Shown here one piece after another: positions 35,560 to 35,836 of a stretch of 35,836 bases of DNA (positions are counted from its first letter, which is position 1; each line of letters opens with the position of its first letter). Source of the stretch: Gammaproteobacteria bacterium (GTDB lineage: Bacteria > Pseudomonadota > Gammaproteobacteria > SZUA-152); assembly GCA_022627515.1 (NCBI GenBank), contig JAKEGK010000172.1, positions 1 to 35,836 on the forward strand, read 5' to 3'. A program made the position numbers and the translations under genes. Under the pieces are notes generated by a model. That model was not told the DNA's origin and made no database searches. It saw nothing but the letters and a program-made list of their open reading frames with translations.

Positions 35560-35836
35560 TTATTTTGCGCTGTCCCTGATTACTCCTCCTTTGAACGTCT
35601 GAATACCGCCTTCGGCGCCGGCGGCCTCGATGACTGCTACTGCGTTACTTTCGGCGCTTTTTCCAAACAACGTCCGACCTGGCACATCCATATACGCGTT
35701 TTCGCCGAGATGGCGTAAAATTGGTTTACTCAATTTCAGCGCGACCAATATCCACATTTTATTATCGAGATTGTTGAAACCTGTGTCGATTTCAGCCGCC
35801 CTAAATCGACAAGATAGTACTAACGCAACATAGTAC
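35560..35836 (-). CDS. Unidentified open frame, C-terminal part, N-terminus beyond right edge
   Basis: The minus-strand frame ending in TAA at 35560-35562 is open to the right edge, at least 91 residues. An internal ATG at 35757 would give 65 residues, but the frame continues upstream in the same style (AAEIDTGFNNLDNK before that Met), so it is more likely the end of a longer gene. The C-terminal part (GRTLFGKSAESNAVAVIEAA) looks protein-like, with a helical Ala-rich stretch and a final GGVIRDSAK. No family recognised. It might also be a remnant: the sequence lies beside repeats and has no seen start. Confidence 0.4.
   Translation of the reverse strand, partial: YYVALVLSCRFRAAEIDTGFNNLDNKMWILVALKLSKPILRHLGENAYMDVPGRTLFGKSAESNAVAVIEAAGAEGGIQTFKGGVIRDSAK

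Overview
The window is a piece of a gammaproteobacterial chromosome. Three gene blocks match well-known gammaproteobacterial gene orders: bamC and dapA diverging from gcvR and bcp; ftsK-lolA-rarA-crcB-serS-cysG; and trxB beside ftsK. crcB-serS-cysG next to rarA, and a metallo-hydrolase between bamC and purC, recall Pseudomonas and its relatives. Base composition is near 50% G+C by eye. I cannot name a genus. No tRNA, rRNA, CRISPR array, transposase or phage gene was seen. Positions and translations come from direct reading; family assignments come from motif recognition, not from a search.

Layout. 1-1853: a chemoreceptor (minus strand, C-terminus beyond the left edge). 2129-5330: dapA-bamC-metallo-hydrolase-purC on the minus strand, diverging from gcvR and bcp (5569-6598). 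6750-9331: a PerM-type permease, a small conserved-looking protein and a LysR regulator, all minus. 9332-10135: about 800 bases with no supported gene. 10136-14314: a lipoprotein gene meeting tail to tail a three-gene minus-strand operon (FGGY kinase, glycerophosphodiesterase, short GlpD) that should feed glycerophosphodiesters into glycolysis.

14731-22546: a signalling and envelope stretch. It holds an HPt/HD-GYP fusion with a degenerate metal site, a DUF1631 protein, a PAS-PAS-GGDEF-EAL protein with both catalytic motifs intact, and two lipoproteins of unknown function. Several of these could act on cyclic di-GMP, but their linkage is inference.

22739-34025: the housekeeping core: cysG, serS, crcB, rarA, lolA and ftsK (minus), ald (minus), then trxB and a COG3146-type acyltransferase (plus). 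The ordered core ends there. The last 1.8 kb holds two diverged, oppositely oriented copies of a hairpin-rich intergenic repeat flanking a stand-alone CZB zinc-binding protein, and an unidentified open frame leaving the right edge.

The most unusual items are the repeat pair at 34.05-35.42 kb, the kinase with altered glycerol-binding positions next to a GlpD lacking its cap domain, the degenerate HPt/HD-GYP protein beside DUF1631 and GGDEF-EAL genes, and a BamC with a single folded domain. No clearly new multi-gene system could be demonstrated.
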